NCBI RefSeq assembly: GCF_900116515.1
Contig: NZ_FPBA01000002.1
Location: 186,001-250,000, forward strand
Reading direction: 5' to 3'
Source: Geodermatophilus amargosae
GTDB taxonomy: Bacteria; Actinomycetota; Actinomycetes; Mycobacteriales; Geodermatophilaceae
Length of the DNA stretch: 64,000 bases
The translations under genes were made by a program, and so were the position numbers. The notes under the pieces are model-generated. The model ran no database searches. It was not told where the DNA came from and worked only from the letters and a program-made list of their open reading frames with translations. Below are positions 17,171 to 26,326 of the stretch, one piece after another. How positions within the stretch are numbered: the first letter of the stretch is position 1; each line of letters opens with the position of its first letter.

Positions 17171-18013
17171 TCAGGCTCCGGCGGGGCGTGTCCGGACGTG
17201 CTGCACGTCTCCGCTGGCCAGCTCCACGGTGCCCTCGCCGGTGTCGACCACCAGCCGGCCGTCCCAGTCGACGGCGGTGGCGGTGCCGGCCAGCGTCGAG
17301 CCGTCGGGCAGCGTGACGGTCACCTCCGCGCCCACCGTGGAGCACCACGCGAGGTAGTCGGCGGCCAGGCCGGTGGACACCGGGTCGCCGAGCGCCGCGG
17401 TCCAGGCCAGGTAGCGCCGCTCCAGCGCGCGGAGGAACGCCAGCAGCACCGGCCCGCGGTCCACCGGGCCGCCGGTGACCAGCGTCAGTGACGACCCGGT
17501 GGGCGGCAGCTCGTCGGTGCGGGTGGTGACGTTGAGACCGGTCCCGACGACGACCGCGGTGCCGGTGGCCTCGGCGAGGATCCCGGCCAGCTTCGTCCCG
17601 TCGACGGCGAGCAGGTCGTTGGGCCACTTGAGCGAGGTGCGCACGCCGGTGACCTCCCCGACGGCCTCGGCCAGCGCGACGCCGGTGAGCAGCGGCAGCC
17701 ACCCGCGGCGGGCGGCGGGGACGTCGGGGCGCAGCAGCACCGAGACGGTCAGCCCGGCGCGCGGCGGGGAGGTCCAGGTGCGGTCGAGGCGGCCGCGGCC
17801 GGCGGCCTGGTGCTCGGCGACGAGGACGGCACCCTCGGCAGCGTCCTCGTCGGCCGCACGAGCGGCGAGGACGGCGTTCGTGGACCCGACCTCGGGGACC
17901 ACCTCCAGCGAGCGCCAGAGCCGGCTGCCGCGGGTCAGGGCTGCCTCCAGCGCCGGGGCGTCGAGCGGCGGGCGGTCGAGGTCGGACCAGCGGCCGGAGG
18001 GCGTGTCGGGCAC
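17171..18013 (-). CDS. birA: Biotin--[acetyl-CoA-carboxylase] ligase BirA
   Basis: Attaches biotin to the BCCP lysine of AccA (about Lys549 of the carboxylase alpha subunit encoded nearby). The 280-residue protein has the catalytic core motifs [30 protein letters not shown] (biotin/AMP-binding loop), [20 protein letters not shown] and [10 protein letters not shown], followed by the small C-terminal beta domain. It lacks the N-terminal helix-turn-helix of E. coli BirA, so it should be an enzyme and not also a repressor. GTG 18013 and the divergent accD GTG at 18033 are separated by only 19 bp that contain a shared -10 element. Confidence 0.94.
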   Translation of the reverse strand: MPDTPSGRWSDLDRPPLDAPALEAALTRGSRLWRSLEVVPEVGSTNAVLAARAADEDAAEGAVLVAEHQAAGRGRLDRTWTSPPRAGLTVSVLLRPDVPAARRGWLPLLTGVALAEAVGEVTGVRTSLKWPNDLLAVDGTKLAGILAEATGTAVVVGTGLNVTTRTDELPPTGSSLTLVTGGPVDRGPVLLAFLRALERRYLAWTAALGDPVSTGLAADYLAWCSTVGAEVTVTLPDGSTLAGTATAVDWDGRLVVDTGEGTVELASGDVQHVRTRPAGA

Positions 18014-18032
18014 TCGCCTACGCTACGGCCCC
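18014..18032. promoter_or_regulatory. Shared bidirectional -10 element of birA and accD
   Basis: The 7-mer TACGCTA at 18019-18025 reads TACGCT on the plus strand (8 nt before the accD GTG at 18033) and TAGCGT on the minus strand (6 nt before the birA GTG at 18013). A TANNNTA sequence satisfies the -10 consensus in both directions. The whole spacer is 19 bp, so both transcripts would be leaderless and the two polymerases could not occupy the site together. Confidence 0.6.
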
Positions 18033-19661
18033 GTGAGTGCGGCTGAACTGGAGAGCGCCGGCGAGCACGTCCCCGGTGACATCGACGTCCACACGACCGC
18101 CGGCAAGCTGGCGGACTTCGAGCGGCGGGTCGAGGAGGCCGTGCACGCGGGGTCCCAGCGTGCCGTCGACAAGCAGCACGCGGCGGGCAAGATGACCGCC
18201 CGCGAGCGGATCGAGGCGCTGCTGGACCCGGGCTCGTTCACCGAGCTCGACGAGTTCGCCCGCCACCGCTCCAGCAACTTCGGCATGGACGCCCGGCGCC
18301 CCTTCGGCGACGGCGTCGTCACCGGGTACGGGACCGTCGACGGCCGCCCGGTGTGCGTCTTCTCCCAGGACGTCACCGTCTTCGGCGGCAGCCTCGGCGA
18401 GGTCTACGGCGAGAAGATCGTCAAGGTGCTCGACATGGCCGTCCGCAACGGCTGCCCGGTCATCGGGATCAACGAGGGCGGCGGCGCGCGCATCCAGGAG
18501 GGCGTGGTCTCCCTCGGCCTCTACGGCGAGATCTTCCGGCGCAACGTGCACGCCTCCGGTGTCGTCCCGCAGATCTCGCTGGTGATGGGCGCCGCGGCCG
18601 GCGGGCACGTCTACTCCCCCGCGCTCACCGACTTCGTCGTCATGGTCGACAAGACCAGCCAGATGTTCATCACCGGCCCCGACGTGGTGAAGACCGTCAC
18701 CGGCGAGGACGTCACCCTCGAGGAGCTCGGCGGCGCGCGCACGCACAACACCAAGTCCGGCGTCGCGCACTACCTGGCCGAGGACGAGACCGACGCGCTC
18801 GACTACGTCAAGGCGCTGCTGTCCTACCTGCCCAGCAACAACCTCGACCCGCTGCCGGTCGTCGAGGTCGCCCCGGCCGACGTCACGCTGCCCGACGCGG
18901 TGACCGACTCCGACCGCGAGCTCGACACCTTCATCCCGGACTCGCCGAACACGCCCTACGACATGCACACCGTCATCGAGCACGTCCTCGACGACGGCGA
19001 GTTCCTCGAGGTGCAGCCGCTGTTCGCGCCGAACATCCTGGTCGGCTTCGGCCGGGTCGAGGGCCGGCCGGTGGGCGTGGTGGCCAACCAGCCCACCCAT
19101 TTCGCCGGCACGCTCGACATCGACGCCAGCGAGAAGGCCGCCCGCTTCGTGCGCACCTGCGACGCGTTCAACGTCCCGGTGCTCACCTTCGTCGACGTCC
19201 CCGGTTTCCTCCCCGGGACGTCGCAGGAGTGGGAGGGGATCATCCGCCGCGGCGCGAAGCTGATCTACGCCTATGCCGAGGCCACCGTCCCGAAGGTCAC
19301 CGTCATCACGCGCAAGGCCTACGGCGGCGCCTACGACGTCATGGGCTCCAAGCACCTCGGCGCCGACGTCAACCTCGCCTGGCCGACCGCGCAGATCGCC
19401 GTCGTCGGGGCGCAGGGCGCCGTCGGGATCCTCTACCGCAAGGAGCTCGCCGCGGCCGAGGACCCCGAGGCCCGCCGCGCGGAGCTGATCGCGGAGTACG
19501 AGGACACCCTCGCCAACCCCTACATCGCCGCCGACCGCGGGTTCGTCGACCAGGTGGTCCTGCCGTCGCAGACACGGATCCAGGTCACCAAGGCGCTGCG
19601 GCTGCTGGCCAACAAGCGCCAGACCCTGCCCCCCAAGAAGCACGGGAACATCCCGCTGTGA
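18033..19661 (+). CDS. accD: Acyl-CoA carboxylase beta subunit (AccD5/PccB-like)
   Basis: Carboxyltransferase half of acyl-CoA carboxylase, which transfers CO2 from carboxybiotin to acetyl- or propionyl-CoA. The 542-residue product is full length. It has an N-terminal half with [19 protein letters not shown], the acyl-CoA oxyanion region [10 protein letters not shown] and [17 protein letters not shown], and a C-terminal half with [15 protein letters not shown] and the second oxyanion segment [19 protein letters not shown]. Context beside birA, accE and maf matches M. tuberculosis accD5, a propionyl-CoA carboxylase subunit. GTG 18033 follows the shared -10 box; the longer open frame back to 17475 overlaps birA and is rejected. 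Confidence 0.95.
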   Translation: MSAAELESAGEHVPGDIDVHTTAGKLADFERRVEEAVHAGSQRAVDKQHAAGKMTARERIEALLDPGSFTELDEFARHRSSNFGMDARRPFGDGVVTGYGTVDGRPVCVFSQDVTVFGGSLGEVYGEKIVKVLDMAVRNGCPVIGINEGGGARIQEGVVSLGLYGEIFRRNVHASGVVPQISLVMGAAAGGHVYSPALTDFVVMVDKTSQMFITGPDVVKTVTGEDVTLEELGGARTHNTKSGVAHYLAEDETDALDYVKALLSYLPSNNLDPLPVVEVAPADVTLPDAVTDSDRELDTFIPDSPNTPYDMHTVIEHVLDDGEFLEVQPLFAPNILVGFGRVEGRPVGVVANQPTHFAGTLDIDASEKAARFVRTCDAFNVPVLTFVDVPGFLPGTSQEWEGIIRRGAKLIYAYAEATVPKVTVITRKAYGGAYDVMGSKHLGADVNLAWPTAQIAVVGAQGAVGILYRKELAAAEDPEARRAELIAEYEDTLANPYIAADRGFVDQVVLPSQTRIQVTKALRLLANKRQTLPPKKHGNIPL

Positions 19662-19873
19662 GCGGGCCGCAGCGCCCGCTGCTGCGGGTGGTCAAGGGTG
19701 AGCCGACCGCCGAGGAGCTCGCCGCGCTGACCGTCGTCGTCGCCGCGCTCTCGCAGCGCCCGCCGCGCAGGCGCCCGGTCCCGGTGGCCGCGTGGGCCTC
19801 GAACGCCGACACCCACCGCCGTCCGCTGCAGCCCGGACCCGGCGGCTGGCGCGCATCGGGGCGGTTCACATGA
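19658..19873 (+). CDS. accE: Acyl-CoA carboxylase epsilon subunit
   Basis: Small actinobacterial subunit that binds AccD and AccA and raises carboxylase activity. The 71-residue product shows the family blocks [20 protein letters not shown] and the C-terminal AAWASNA...[11 protein letters not shown], joined by an Arg/Pro-rich linker. It overlaps accD by 4 bp (GTGA at 19658) and maf by 4 bp (ATGA at 19870), so the three are translationally linked. It is easily missed because it is short and sits in another frame of a long open region. Confidence 0.88.
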   Translation: MSGPQRPLLRVVKGEPTAEELAALTVVVAALSQRPPRRRPVPVAAWASNADTHRRPLQPGPGGWRASGRFT

Positions 19874-20472
19874 GCCGGAGGCTGGTCCTCGCGTCGGCGT
19901 CGCCGGCCCGGCTGGCCCTGCTGCGCCAGGCCGGTCTTGCGCCCGAGGTCGTGGTCAGCGACGTCGACGAGTCGGTCGTGACCGCGCCGCGGGTCGCGGA
20001 GCGGGTCGCGCTGCTCGCCGCGGCCAAGGCCTCCGCCGTGGCGGGGCGGCAGGACGACGCCCTGGTGGTCGGCGCCGACTCGCTGCTGGAGTTCCGCGGC
20101 CAGGCGATGGGCAAGCCCGCCGACGCGCAGGACGTGCGGGAGCGCTGGCGGCGCATGGCGGGCCGCTCGGGCGTGCTGCACACCGGCCAGGCGCTGTTCG
20201 ACGTGCGCGGCGGGGCGGTCGAGGCCCGCGACGTCGTCGTCACCTCGACGGTCGTGCACTTCGCCACGCCGACGGCCGCCGAGCTCGAGGCCTACCTCGC
20301 CACCGGCGAGCCGCTGGCGGTCGCCGGGGCGTTCACCCTCGACGGCCTGGGCGCTCCGTTCGTCCGGCGGGTCGAGGGCGACCCGGCGTCCGTCGTCGGG
20401 CTGTCCCTGGCGGCGCTGCGCGAGCAGCTGGGCCGGCGCGGCCTGGCCATCACCGACCTCTGGCGGCGCTGA
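19870..20472 (+). CDS. maf: Maf family nucleotide pyrophosphatase
   Basis: House-cleaning nucleoside triphosphate pyrophosphatase; family members hydrolyse dTTP, UTP or modified nucleotides. The 200-residue product has the N-terminal signature LVLASASPARLALLRQAGL, the catalytic DALVVGADSLLEF with the conserved Asp, MGKPADAQD, and AGAFTLDGLGAPFV. The Ser-Arg-Arg that many Maf proteins show in the first block is Ser-Pro-Ala-Arg here. It follows accE with a 4-bp overlap, as in M. tuberculosis (Rv3282), so its expression is tied to the carboxylase. Confidence 0.92.
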   Translation: MSRRLVLASASPARLALLRQAGLAPEVVVSDVDESVVTAPRVAERVALLAAAKASAVAGRQDDALVVGADSLLEFRGQAMGKPADAQDVRERWRRMAGRSGVLHTGQALFDVRGGAVEARDVVVTSTVVHFATPTAAELEAYLATGEPLAVAGAFTLDGLGAPFVRRVEGDPASVVGLSLAALREQLGRRGLAITDLWRR

Positions 20473-20573
20473 CCCACCTGCGTGTGGGACCGGTGTGACG
20501 ACCGGGACGGACGGGGAGCGACACGGCCGCGACACCCCCGGCGAGGCGGAACGACCCGTCACGATCCGTACCC

Positions 20574-21869
20574 ATGAGCACGCAGCGCGTGGTGATGCAC
20601 GTCGGAACCCCCAAGTCGGGGACCACCTTCCTGCAGGAGCTGCTCTGGGAGTCGCGCACAGCACTGGCCGAGGCCGGCGTCCTGTACCCGGGTGAGCACC
20701 CCGCCGCGCACTTCCACGCCGTCCTCGACGCGCGGCAGCGCAGCTTCCACGGCCACGTCGACCCTGCCGTCGCCGGCGCCTGGGGCCGGCTCGTCGAGGC
20801 CGCCCGCGCCCACGAGGGGACGACGGTCGTCTCGCACGAGCTGTTCGGCGACCTGGACGAGGAAGAGGCCGCCCGCGCGCTGGCCGACCTGGACTTCGCC
20901 GAGGTGCACGTCATCGTCACCGTCCGGGACCTCGCCCGGCAGCTCCCGGCCGTCTGGCAGGAGGACGTCAAGAACCGGCACTTCCTGACGTTCGGCGACT
21001 TCCTCGAGATGGTGCGCCCCGGCTCGGGCCGGCCCGACGAGCAGCGGCCGGCCGCCGACACCACCGAGGGCCACGCCGAGGCCTTCTGGCTGCGCCACGA
21101 CGTCCCGGCCGTGCTGCGCAGGTGGGGCGCCGGTCTGCCCGCTGACCGGGTGCACGTGGTGACGGTGCCGCCGCAGGGCACAGCTCCGGGCCTGCTCTGG
21201 GAGCGCTTCGCCGCCGTCGTCGGGGTCAACCCGGCCGTGGCCACCCTGCCCGACGGCCGGCGCAACCAGTCCCTGGGCCGGGCCGAGAGCGAGCTGCTGC
21301 GCCGGCTCAACGAGCGCCTCGGCTACGGCGTCGAGTGGCCGCTGTACGCCTCCCGCATCACCCACGGCCTCGCCGTCGGCGCCCTGGCCGGCCGCCCGGG
21401 GTCGGCACGGCTGACGCTGCCCGCCGCCGACCGGGGGTGGATCTCGGCCGCCGCGGACGCCGGCGTCGACGAGCTCGCGGCCCTGGGTTGCACCGTCACC
21501 GGCGACCTCGACGACCTGCGCGTGCCCGCGGAGGAGCAGGACGGCGACCGCGCGGCGGACCTCGCGGAGCTGCTCGACGCCGCCCTCGACGCGATGGTCG
21601 CCCTGCTGCCCGTCGGCCCCCCGCCCGCGCCGGCCCAGGAGCCCGTGTCCGCGGACGAGCCCGTCCCGGTCGAGGAGCCGGTGATCGAGGAGCCGGCCAT
21701 CGAGGTACCGGCCGTCGAGGAGGCCGCCGCCCCGGAGCCGCGCGTGCCGGCCGAGCACGTGACCGCGGCCGCCGTGCGTGGCCGCGGTGCTCGGCTGTGG
21801 CGGCGGGCCGTCGGCCCCCGCGCCCTCGCGCCGAGACCCGCACCGGAGGCCGAGACCGCCGGCGTCTGA
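20574..21869 (+). CDS. Sulfotransferase-like P-loop protein with acidic Pro/Glu tail
   Basis: The N-terminus [17 protein letters not shown] is the 5'-phosphosulfate-binding loop of PAPS-dependent sulfotransferases, and [15 protein letters not shown] resembles the 3'-phosphate-binding RD segment. The rest of the 431-residue protein is only loosely like known sulfotransferases. From about residue 350 comes a low-complexity tail of EEPV/EEPA-type repeats, then a basic end. It has no signal peptide or membrane helix. It sits between maf and accA, where M. tuberculosis has a different gene. Acceptor unknown; a surface glycan or lipid is a guess. ATG 20574 is the only start giving the intact P-loop at the N-terminus. 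Confidence 0.68.
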   Translation: MSTQRVVMHVGTPKSGTTFLQELLWESRTALAEAGVLYPGEHPAAHFHAVLDARQRSFHGHVDPAVAGAWGRLVEAARAHEGTTVVSHELFGDLDEEEAARALADLDFAEVHVIVTVRDLARQLPAVWQEDVKNRHFLTFGDFLEMVRPGSGRPDEQRPAADTTEGHAEAFWLRHDVPAVLRRWGAGLPADRVHVVTVPPQGTAPGLLWERFAAVVGVNPAVATLPDGRRNQSLGRAESELLRRLNERLGYGVEWPLYASRITHGLAVGALAGRPGSARLTLPAADRGWISAAADAGVDELAALGCTVTGDLDDLRVPAEEQDGDRAADLAELLDAALDAMVALLPVGPPPAPAQEPVSADEPVPVEEPVIEEPAIEVPAVEEAAAPEPRVPAEHVTAAAVRGRGARLWRRAVGPRALAPRPAPEAETAGV

Positions 21870-21962
21870 GCCCGCTGCACGCCCTCTCCGGCGCCCGTCT
21901 CCAGCGGAGGCGGGCGTCGGTCCGCGTCCGGCCCTGCCGCCAGCGCGCCGCCGTCGTCTGGC

Positions 21963-21999
21963 TACAGTCCGACCGGTCCACGAACGAGGGAGTCGTCCG
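21963..21999 (+). promoter_or_regulatory. Promoter -10 and RBS of accA
   Basis: TACAGT at 21963-21968 is followed by a short leader with GAGGGAG at about 21986-21992, ahead of GTG 22000. Unlike its neighbours this gene would have a leader of roughly 25 nt and a normal ribosome binding site. Confidence 0.5.
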
Positions 22000-23766
22000 G
22001 TGCAGAAGGTCCTCATCGCCAACCGCGGGGAGATCGCGGTCCGGGTCGCCCGCGCGTGCAGGGACGCCGGCCTGACCAGCGTCGCCGTCTACGCCGAGCC
22101 CGACCGGGACGCACTGCACGTCCGCACCGCTGACGAGGCCTTCGCCCTCGGCGGGACCACTCCCGGCGACTCCTACCTGGTCATCGACAAGATCCTCGAC
22201 GCCGCCAAGCGCTCCGGCGCCGACGCCGTCCACCCCGGCTACGGCTTCCTGTCGGAGAACGCCGTTTTCGCCCAGGCCGTCCTCGACGCCGGGCTGACCT
22301 GGATCGGCCCCTCTCCCCAGGCGATCATCGACCTCGGCGACAAGGTCGCCGCCCGGCACATTGCCACCAAGGCCGGCGCGCCGCTGGTGCCCGGCACCAA
22401 GGACCCGGTCGGCGGCGCCGACGAGGTGCTCGCCTTCGCCCGCGAGCACGGCCTGCCGGTGGCCATCAAGGCCGCTTTCGGCGGTGGCGGGCGCGGGCTG
22501 AAGGTCGCCCGCACCGAGGAGGAGATCCCGGAGCTGTTCGACTCCGCCGTCCGCGAGGCCGTCGCCGCGTTCGGCCGCGGCGAGTGCTTCGTCGAGCGGT
22601 TCCTCGACAAGCCGCGGCACGTCGAGGCGCAGGTCCTGGCCGACACGCACGGCAACGTGATCGTCGTCGGCACCCGCGACTGCTCGCTGCAGCGGCGCAA
22701 CCAGAAGCTGGTCGAGGAGGCCCCGGCGCCGTTCCTCACCGACGAGCAGCGGGCGCGCATCCACGAGTCGGCCAAGGCCATCTGCAGGGAGGCCGGCTAC
22801 CACGGCGCCGGCACCGTCGAGTACCTCGTGGGCACCGACGGCTCGATCTCCTTCCTCGAGGTCAACACCCGCCTGCAGGTGGAGCACCCGGTCAGCGAGG
22901 AGACCAGCGGCATCGACCTCGTCCGCCAGCAGTTCCGCATCGCCGAGGGCCTGCCGCTGGAGATCACCGAGGACCCGGCCCCGCGCGGGCACAGCATCGA
23001 GTTCCGGATCAACGCCGAGGACGCCGGCCGCAACTTCATGCCGACACCCGGCCCGGTCGACCGCCTGGAGATCCCGCAGGGCCCCGGCGTGCGCTGGGAC
23101 TCCGGGGTCGAGACCGGCGGCGAGGTGGCCGGCGCGTTCGACTCCATGCTGGCCAAGCTGATCGTCACCGGCGCCAGCCGCGAGGAGGCGCTGCAGCGCG
23201 CCCGCCGCGCCCTGGACGAGCTCGTCGTCGAGGGCATGCCGACGGTCGTCCCGTTCCACCGCGCCATCGTCCGCGACGAGGCCTTCACCAGCGAGCCGTT
23301 CACCGTGCACACCCGCTGGATCGAGACCGAGTGGGACAACCAGGTCCCGCCGTACTCCGCCGCGTCGGCCGGGGCCGACGAGGAGGCCCCGCGGCAGACC
23401 GTCGTCGTCGAGGTCGGCGGCCGTCGGCTGGAGGTCTCGCTGCCCGCGGGGCTGGCGGCTGGTGGCGGTGCGGCGCCGGCCGCCGGTGGGGCCAAGCCCC
23501 GCAAGCGGGGGTCCGGGCACGGCGGCTCCGGGGCGTCCGGGGACTCCCTGACCTCGCCGATGCAGGGCACGATCGTCAAGGTCGCCGTCGAGGAGGGCGC
23601 CTCGGTGCAGGCCGGCGACCTCGTCGTCGTCCTCGAGGCGATGAAGATGGAGCAGCCGATCACCGCGCACAAGGCGGGCACCGTGACCGGCCTGTCGGCC
23701 GAGGTCGGCGCCACCGTCACCAGCGGTGCGGTGCTCTGCACCATCGCCGACGCGGCCACCGAGTGA
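22000..23766 (+). CDS. accA: Acyl-CoA carboxylase alpha subunit (biotin carboxylase + BCCP)
   Basis: Biotin carboxylase and biotin carrier in one 588-residue chain, partner of AccD and AccE. The N-terminal part starts [20 protein letters not shown], followed by [11 protein letters not shown], the ATP-grasp glycine loop [12 protein letters not shown], and [13 protein letters not shown] Gly/Ala/Arg/Ser-rich linker near residues 485-520 leads to the biotinyl domain with LEAMKMEQP, where Lys549 should receive biotin from BirA. It resembles M. tuberculosis AccA3. GTG 22000 is chosen from the RBS and the family N-terminus; a longer open frame from 21778 overlaps the upstream gene. Confidence 0.95.
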   Translation: MQKVLIANRGEIAVRVARACRDAGLTSVAVYAEPDRDALHVRTADEAFALGGTTPGDSYLVIDKILDAAKRSGADAVHPGYGFLSENAVFAQAVLDAGLTWIGPSPQAIIDLGDKVAARHIATKAGAPLVPGTKDPVGGADEVLAFAREHGLPVAIKAAFGGGGRGLKVARTEEEIPELFDSAVREAVAAFGRGECFVERFLDKPRHVEAQVLADTHGNVIVVGTRDCSLQRRNQKLVEEAPAPFLTDEQRARIHESAKAICREAGYHGAGTVEYLVGTDGSISFLEVNTRLQVEHPVSEETSGIDLVRQQFRIAEGLPLEITEDPAPRGHSIEFRINAEDAGRNFMPTPGPVDRLEIPQGPGVRWDSGVETGGEVAGAFDSMLAKLIVTGASREEALQRARRALDELVVEGMPTVVPFHRAIVRDEAFTSEPFTVHTRWIETEWDNQVPPYSAASAGADEEAPRQTVVVEVGGRRLEVSLPAGLAAGGGAAPAAGGAKPRKRGSGHGGSGASGDSLTSPMQGTIVKVAVEEGASVQAGDLVVVLEAMKMEQPITAHKAGTVTGLSAEVGATVTSGAVLCTIADAATE

Positions 23767-23769
23767 GTC

Positions 23770-23808
23770 CGGCGCCGGCGACCGGGGGGCTCCCGGTCGC
23801 CGGCGCCG
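23770..23808. terminator. Bidirectional hairpin between accA and the metalloprotease pseudogene
   Basis: Perfect 17-bp stem (23770-23786 with 23792-23808) and a 5-nt loop. It lies 4 nt past the accA stop and 7 nt from the ancestral stop of the convergent minus-strand pseudogene, so it can serve both. Confidence 0.85.
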
Positions 23809-24318
23809 CGGTCGCTAGCGGGTGACCTGGACCTGCCCTGTCGCGGCGATCCAGCGCAGCGACCCGCCCTGGAAGACCTGGAGGACGTCCCGGTCTGCCG
23901 CGCGGTGGACGGGCCTCCCCACGGGTACCCGAGGAAGCCGTTCTCCCGGCCCGTCTGCTCCCAGACGGCGCGGATCGCCCCGTTGACCGTGTGCGCGCCC
24001 GTGGCCGGTGACCAGAAGACCGACCCGTTCTGGAAGTGCTGGTAGCAGCCGCCGCCGCGCAGTCCGCAGAGCTCGTCGGTCGTCGGGTACCCGAGGCCGC
24101 GCGTCGAACGGGCGGACTCCCAGGCCTGCCCGATCGCCCCCCGGACGGTGTGCGCACCGGTGGCCGGGTGCCAGTACATCCACCCGGTCTGGAACTGCTG
24201 GAGGCAGCCGCCGGCGTACGCCCCGCACAGGGACTGGCCCACGGGGTACCCGAGGAAGCCGTACTCCCAGCCCATCGACGCCCACTTGGCGCCGATGGCG
24301 CCGTTGACCGGCTGCGCG

Positions 24319-24572
24319 CCGGAGGCGGCCGACCAGTAGACCGCCCCGCCCTGGAAGACCTGCCCGCACCCGCCGTCGCGCAGCCCGCACACCGCCGCAC
24401 CCACCGGGTACCCGAGGAACCCGTTCTCGTAGCCCAGCGAGGCGTGCCGGCTGCGGATCGCGCCGTTCACCGCCTGCGCGCCGGAGGCGGCCGACCAGTA
24501 GACCGCCCCGCCCTGGAAGACCTGCCCGCACCCGCCGTCCCGCAGCCCGCACACCGCCGCACCCACCGGGTA
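24319..24572 (-). repeat. Near-identical LGFP repeat DNA, 162-bp period
   Basis: The 92 bp at 24319-24410 and 24481-24572 differ by a single base that I can find; the period of 162 bp equals 54 codons. The remaining LGFP units are more diverged, so these two were recently duplicated or homogenised. Confidence 0.85.
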
Positions 24573-26170
24573 ACCCAGGTAGCCGGTCTCGGCGCCGAGC
24601 TGGCCCCACCGGCTGCGCAGGGCGCCGTTCACCGGCTGCGCCCCCGTCGCGGACGACCAGTAGACCGAGCCGTTGGCGAAGTCTTGGCGGCAGCCACCGT
24701 CGCGCAGCCCGCACACCTCCGCCGACACGGGCGCGCCGAGCCAGCCGCCGTTCCCGCCCAGGGAGCGCCACAGGACGGTGATCGGCGTGTCGGCGACCGG
24801 GCCGTCGGCCGGCGTCGCGACCGAGACGGTCGCACCGGTGCCCGAGGTGCTCACCACGCTGACGGTGAGCGACCCGCCCAGCGTGACCCGTCCCCCCGCC
24901 GGCAGCACCGTCTGGAAGTCGGCGTCCCACTGCGCCACGGGCGACGGCGTGCCGTCGAGCAGCAGCGACGTGTCACTGCGCGGACCCGGCCCCGTCCTGT
25001 GCACCAGGACGCCGGGCTCCACCTCCACCCAGTTGCGGTCGGGGGCGCCGAGCCAGTCGTCCTGGCCGACGGCGGTCCGGTACTCGACCCAGTAGCGGGC
25101 GCCGTCGGCGGCGGTCAGCGCCAGCACCCGGGTGCCGGTCCGGCCGCCCAGCGGGGCCAGGGTCCAGGTGCCGCCGGGCGCCGAGGAGCTGACCGCCACC
25201 TGCGCCGAGGGGGGCAGCAGACCCAGCCGGGCGGCCTGCGGCGCGTTGAGCGAGCCGAGCTCCCCCTACGAGTAGCCCATGACGTCGTAGAAGTCCGCGT
25301 AGGAGTCGGTCTCGCACGGCGCCGTCTCCGGCGACGCGTCGCACTGCAGCGCCGACGAGTGGCCCAGGCCGAAGTTGTGGCCGAGCTCGTGGGCGATCAC
25401 CGGGGTCTCGACGGCGCGGACGTAGAGCGACCCGCCGGCGCCGCGCGAGGCGCCGACCTGCGCCAGGCCGAACGCACAGTCCGGCATGCCAAGGTCGTAG
25501 CCGGGGACGTAGAGCAGCAGGTGCTTGCCGGGCCCGGGGGTCCACTCCGTCAGCTGCCGGTCGACGTCGTTCCACAGCGCCGACGACGAGTCGCAGACCG
25601 CGGTGCTGGTGATCCACTCCTCCGGGCCGGCGGTGGCGTGGACGCGCACCGCGCCGTCGCTCTGCGTCTCCCAGAAGTCGGCGACCGGCCCGTTCACCTG
25701 GTCGACCAGCTGCTGCACGGTGGTGCCGTCCGGGGACAGGCCGCTGGGGACGACCCGCACGACGGTCACCTCGTTGGTGTACGGCGCCGAGGCCGGCGCC
25801 GGCGGGACGGTCTCCGCAGGGGCGACGACGTCGGCGTCGAGGACCTCACGGGCCGGCTCCTGGCTCCCCGCCGTCCCGGGCTCGTCGGGCACCTCGGCCC
25901 CGAGGGTGACCTCGACGGTGGCGCCGACCGGGACGTCGGCGACGCCCTCGCTGTCCACCCGGACGCTGCTGCCGTCCTCGGCGCTGACCCAGCTGAGCAG
26001 CGCGTCGTCGGCGTGCGCGGCCGCCTCGTCGGCGTCCGCGTGCTCGGCCCACGCCTGGACCAGCTCGCCGACGACGGTGTCGCCGACGGCGGGCTCGTCG
26101 TCGGCGGGCTCGTCGTCGGCGCTGGCCGGCCCTGTCCCCAGCAGGGCGACGAGGACGGCGGTGAGGGCCA

Positions 26171-26215
26171 TGGCGGCGAAGGACCTGGCGGCGAAGGACC
26201 TGGCGGCGAGGGACC
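26171..26215 (-). repeat. 15-bp tandem repeat in signal-peptide region
   Basis: Three copies of TGGCGGCGAAGGACC (the third with one change) at 26171-26185, 26186-26200 and 26201-26215. On the minus strand they encode RSLAARSFAARSFAA just before the hydrophobic core of the pseudogene's signal peptide. Confidence 0.9.
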
Positions 26216-26326
26216 GCGGGCGGGTGGCGAGGTGCACGGACTTCTCCTGGTCAGGGGCCGTCGACGAGCGGCACTGCTCCCTCATCGGCTGGTCCGGGCC
26301 GGGACCGCACCCTCCGACAGGGGGAG

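Larger units (their letters stand above)
23815..26237 (-). pseudogene. Broken secreted zinc metalloprotease with LGFP repeats
   Basis: Reads from GTG 26237 (AGGAGA about 10 nt upstream) as a signal peptide ending ASA-DD, a prodomain-like region, and a metalloprotease domain with AHELGHNFGLGH (HExxHxxxxxH zinc site) and YDVMGYS. At 25268-25266 there is TAG where the intact neighbour has TGG (DVMGVSW). Past the TAG the same frame continues with a jelly-roll-like domain and six LGFP repeats of about 54 residues (GFLGYPVG...QxFxxGxxYW). In the sixth repeat one base is missing near 23921: restoring a G gives YPVGRPVHRAAD and a natural end at TAG 23815. So one nonsense and one frameshift lesion disrupt an 800-residue protein. 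The first 323 codons could still yield a secreted protease domain. Confidence 0.85.

Noticed and set aside
18018..19643. 541-residue minus-strand frame rich in Val, Asp, His and Gly
   Set aside because: Exact antisense of accD with no motif of its own.
23815..24800. Possible CRISPR array from the regular 162-bp repeats
   Set aside because: The units are coding (54 codons, LGFP motif), contiguous and without spacers.
25266..25268. Amber codon as pyrrolysine or programmed read-through
   Set aside because: No pylT/pylS or special downstream structure is seen, and the paralogue has TGG at the same place; a point mutation is simpler.
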